64,000 bases of DNA, taken from Rotaria sordida (Eukaryota; Rotifera; Eurotatoria; Philodinida; Philodinidae). The DNA lies in NCBI GenBank assembly GCA_905250125.1, contig CAJNOL010000387.1, positions 57,070-121,069 of the forward strand, given 5' to 3'. Position 1 is the first letter of the stretch. Each line of letters opens with the position of its first letter. Of the stretch, positions 63,311 to 64,000 are shown piece after piece. The notes under the pieces are model-generated. The model saw only the letters and a program-made list of their open reading frames with translations, was not told the DNA's origin and did not search any database. The position numbers and the translations under genes are program-made.

Positions 63311-63818
63311 AAGAAAGTCTAATATAGCAAAAGACGTCGTATTGAGTTGATCATTATTTTATATAATTCAAAAAAAAAATCTTTTATTATTGTTGATTTG
63401 AATAAAAAATGATGTGCACCGGCCATAAGAAGAGGGAGTATCTTAAATAAAATAATAGTTTTTGATAGATTATGTTAAATTCGTCAATGTCTTATATGTC
63501 AAAAATGAATTATCAAGTTTTTCTGTGTATCATATATGTGATTATCCATCAAGGAAAACTTCGACATATTGTAGAATAGTTTGATGACTGAAAAGCAGTA
63601 CTTCTATTATTTATAATTTCCAAGATACATAGCGAGTAGTTGATGTGCCGATTATTAAAAACACTTGAGCAATTTAATTATTATCAGTGATAGATAATTT
63701 ATTAGTTTGAATATATAATTGAAGCGATACTAGATCAAATCAGAACCTTTCACATCATGAGAAAAACGCATAGCGACGTGCAAGTTCAGTTTACTGATCA
63801 CTGTTTCAGTGTAGTTAA
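63311..63818. other. Intergenic
   Basis: AT-rich; no gene or repeat was recognised. Confidence 0.4.
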
Positions 63819-64000
63819 CAGAGATGTGCGGTCCACGGGGTTCACCCTGCGGGCCACGTGGCGACGGGCGGGCGGGGAAGAAAAATTTAATTAAACGCGG
63901 GATTAATGGGGCGCGGGTATTTTCCGGCACACGGGCGGGCGGGGCGGGTAATCATTTTTTTAAATGACACGGGTCTCGGGCGGAGCGGGTATGAAATACA
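63819..64000. mobile_element. GC-rich sequence, probable end of a mobile element, cut by the window
   Basis: A sharp switch to GC-rich sequence begins at CAGAGATGTGCGGTCCACGG. It is built of GGGCGGGCGGGG-like and GCGGGT/GCGGGC units, unlike anything else except the hAT element at 38.7 kb. A CAGAGATG-type terminus is compatible with a hAT end. The other end lies beyond the window, so the class is a guess. The minus-strand frame at 63730-63930 is an artefact of this composition. Confidence 0.5.

Overview
The window is AT-rich animal nuclear DNA. The genes are compact and built from short exons, with many 45-90 nt GT-AG introns and a minority of introns expanded by repeats. Several features point to a bdelloid rotifer: a protein (44628-45221) with a domain I recognise from rotifer-expanded ADP-ribosyltransferase/TPR proteins; a bacterial-type ammonia-dependent NAD synthetase that carries spliceosomal introns; pyrimidine-AG acceptors 1-12 nt before many start codons, as expected for spliced-leader trans-splicing; and many small inverted-repeat elements. 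The taxonomic call is an inference.

Layout. 1-10.9 kb: a CEP295/Ana1-like centriolar gene (-) head to head with the mitochondrial poly(A) polymerase MTPAP (+), followed 115 nt later by a CCDC81-like HU-domain gene (+), a candidate trans-spliced operon. 12.2-13.1 kb: a decayed fibronectin-III relic of a titin/twitchin-type muscle protein. 17-30.5 kb: a small type I membrane protein, an STPR-domain protein, a complete PRPS (ribose-phosphate pyrophosphokinase) gene with a 10-nt microexon, a hypothetical coiled-coil protein and the NadE gene. 33-38 kb: a crotonase (-) downstream of an inorganic pyrophosphatase (-), then a DUF4515/CCDC166-like coiled-coil gene (+). 38.7-39.3 kb: a textbook non-autonomous hAT element with an 8-bp target duplication. 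41.8-45.2 kb: an intronless secreted protein of unknown family (transfer candidate) and the rotifer-family protein. 45-54 kb: a long gene-poor stretch. 54.3-63 kb: NOS1AP (PTB adaptor) and SART3 (U4/U6 snRNP recycling factor).

Reassembling exons on paper gives lengths close to the human proteins as I remember them: MTPAP 589 aa (582), PRPS core 318 (318), NOS1AP 507 (506), SART3 961 (963). This supports the exon models. The genes do not form a single pathway. Most are housekeeping or ciliary/centrosomal functions. The less ordinary content is the foreign-looking genes, the trans-splice signals and at least seven distinct fold-back or MITE-like element families. One fold-back overlaps the end of the CEP295 reading frame and others inflate introns of MTPAP and SART3. 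I found no CRISPR array, rRNA or convincing tRNA.
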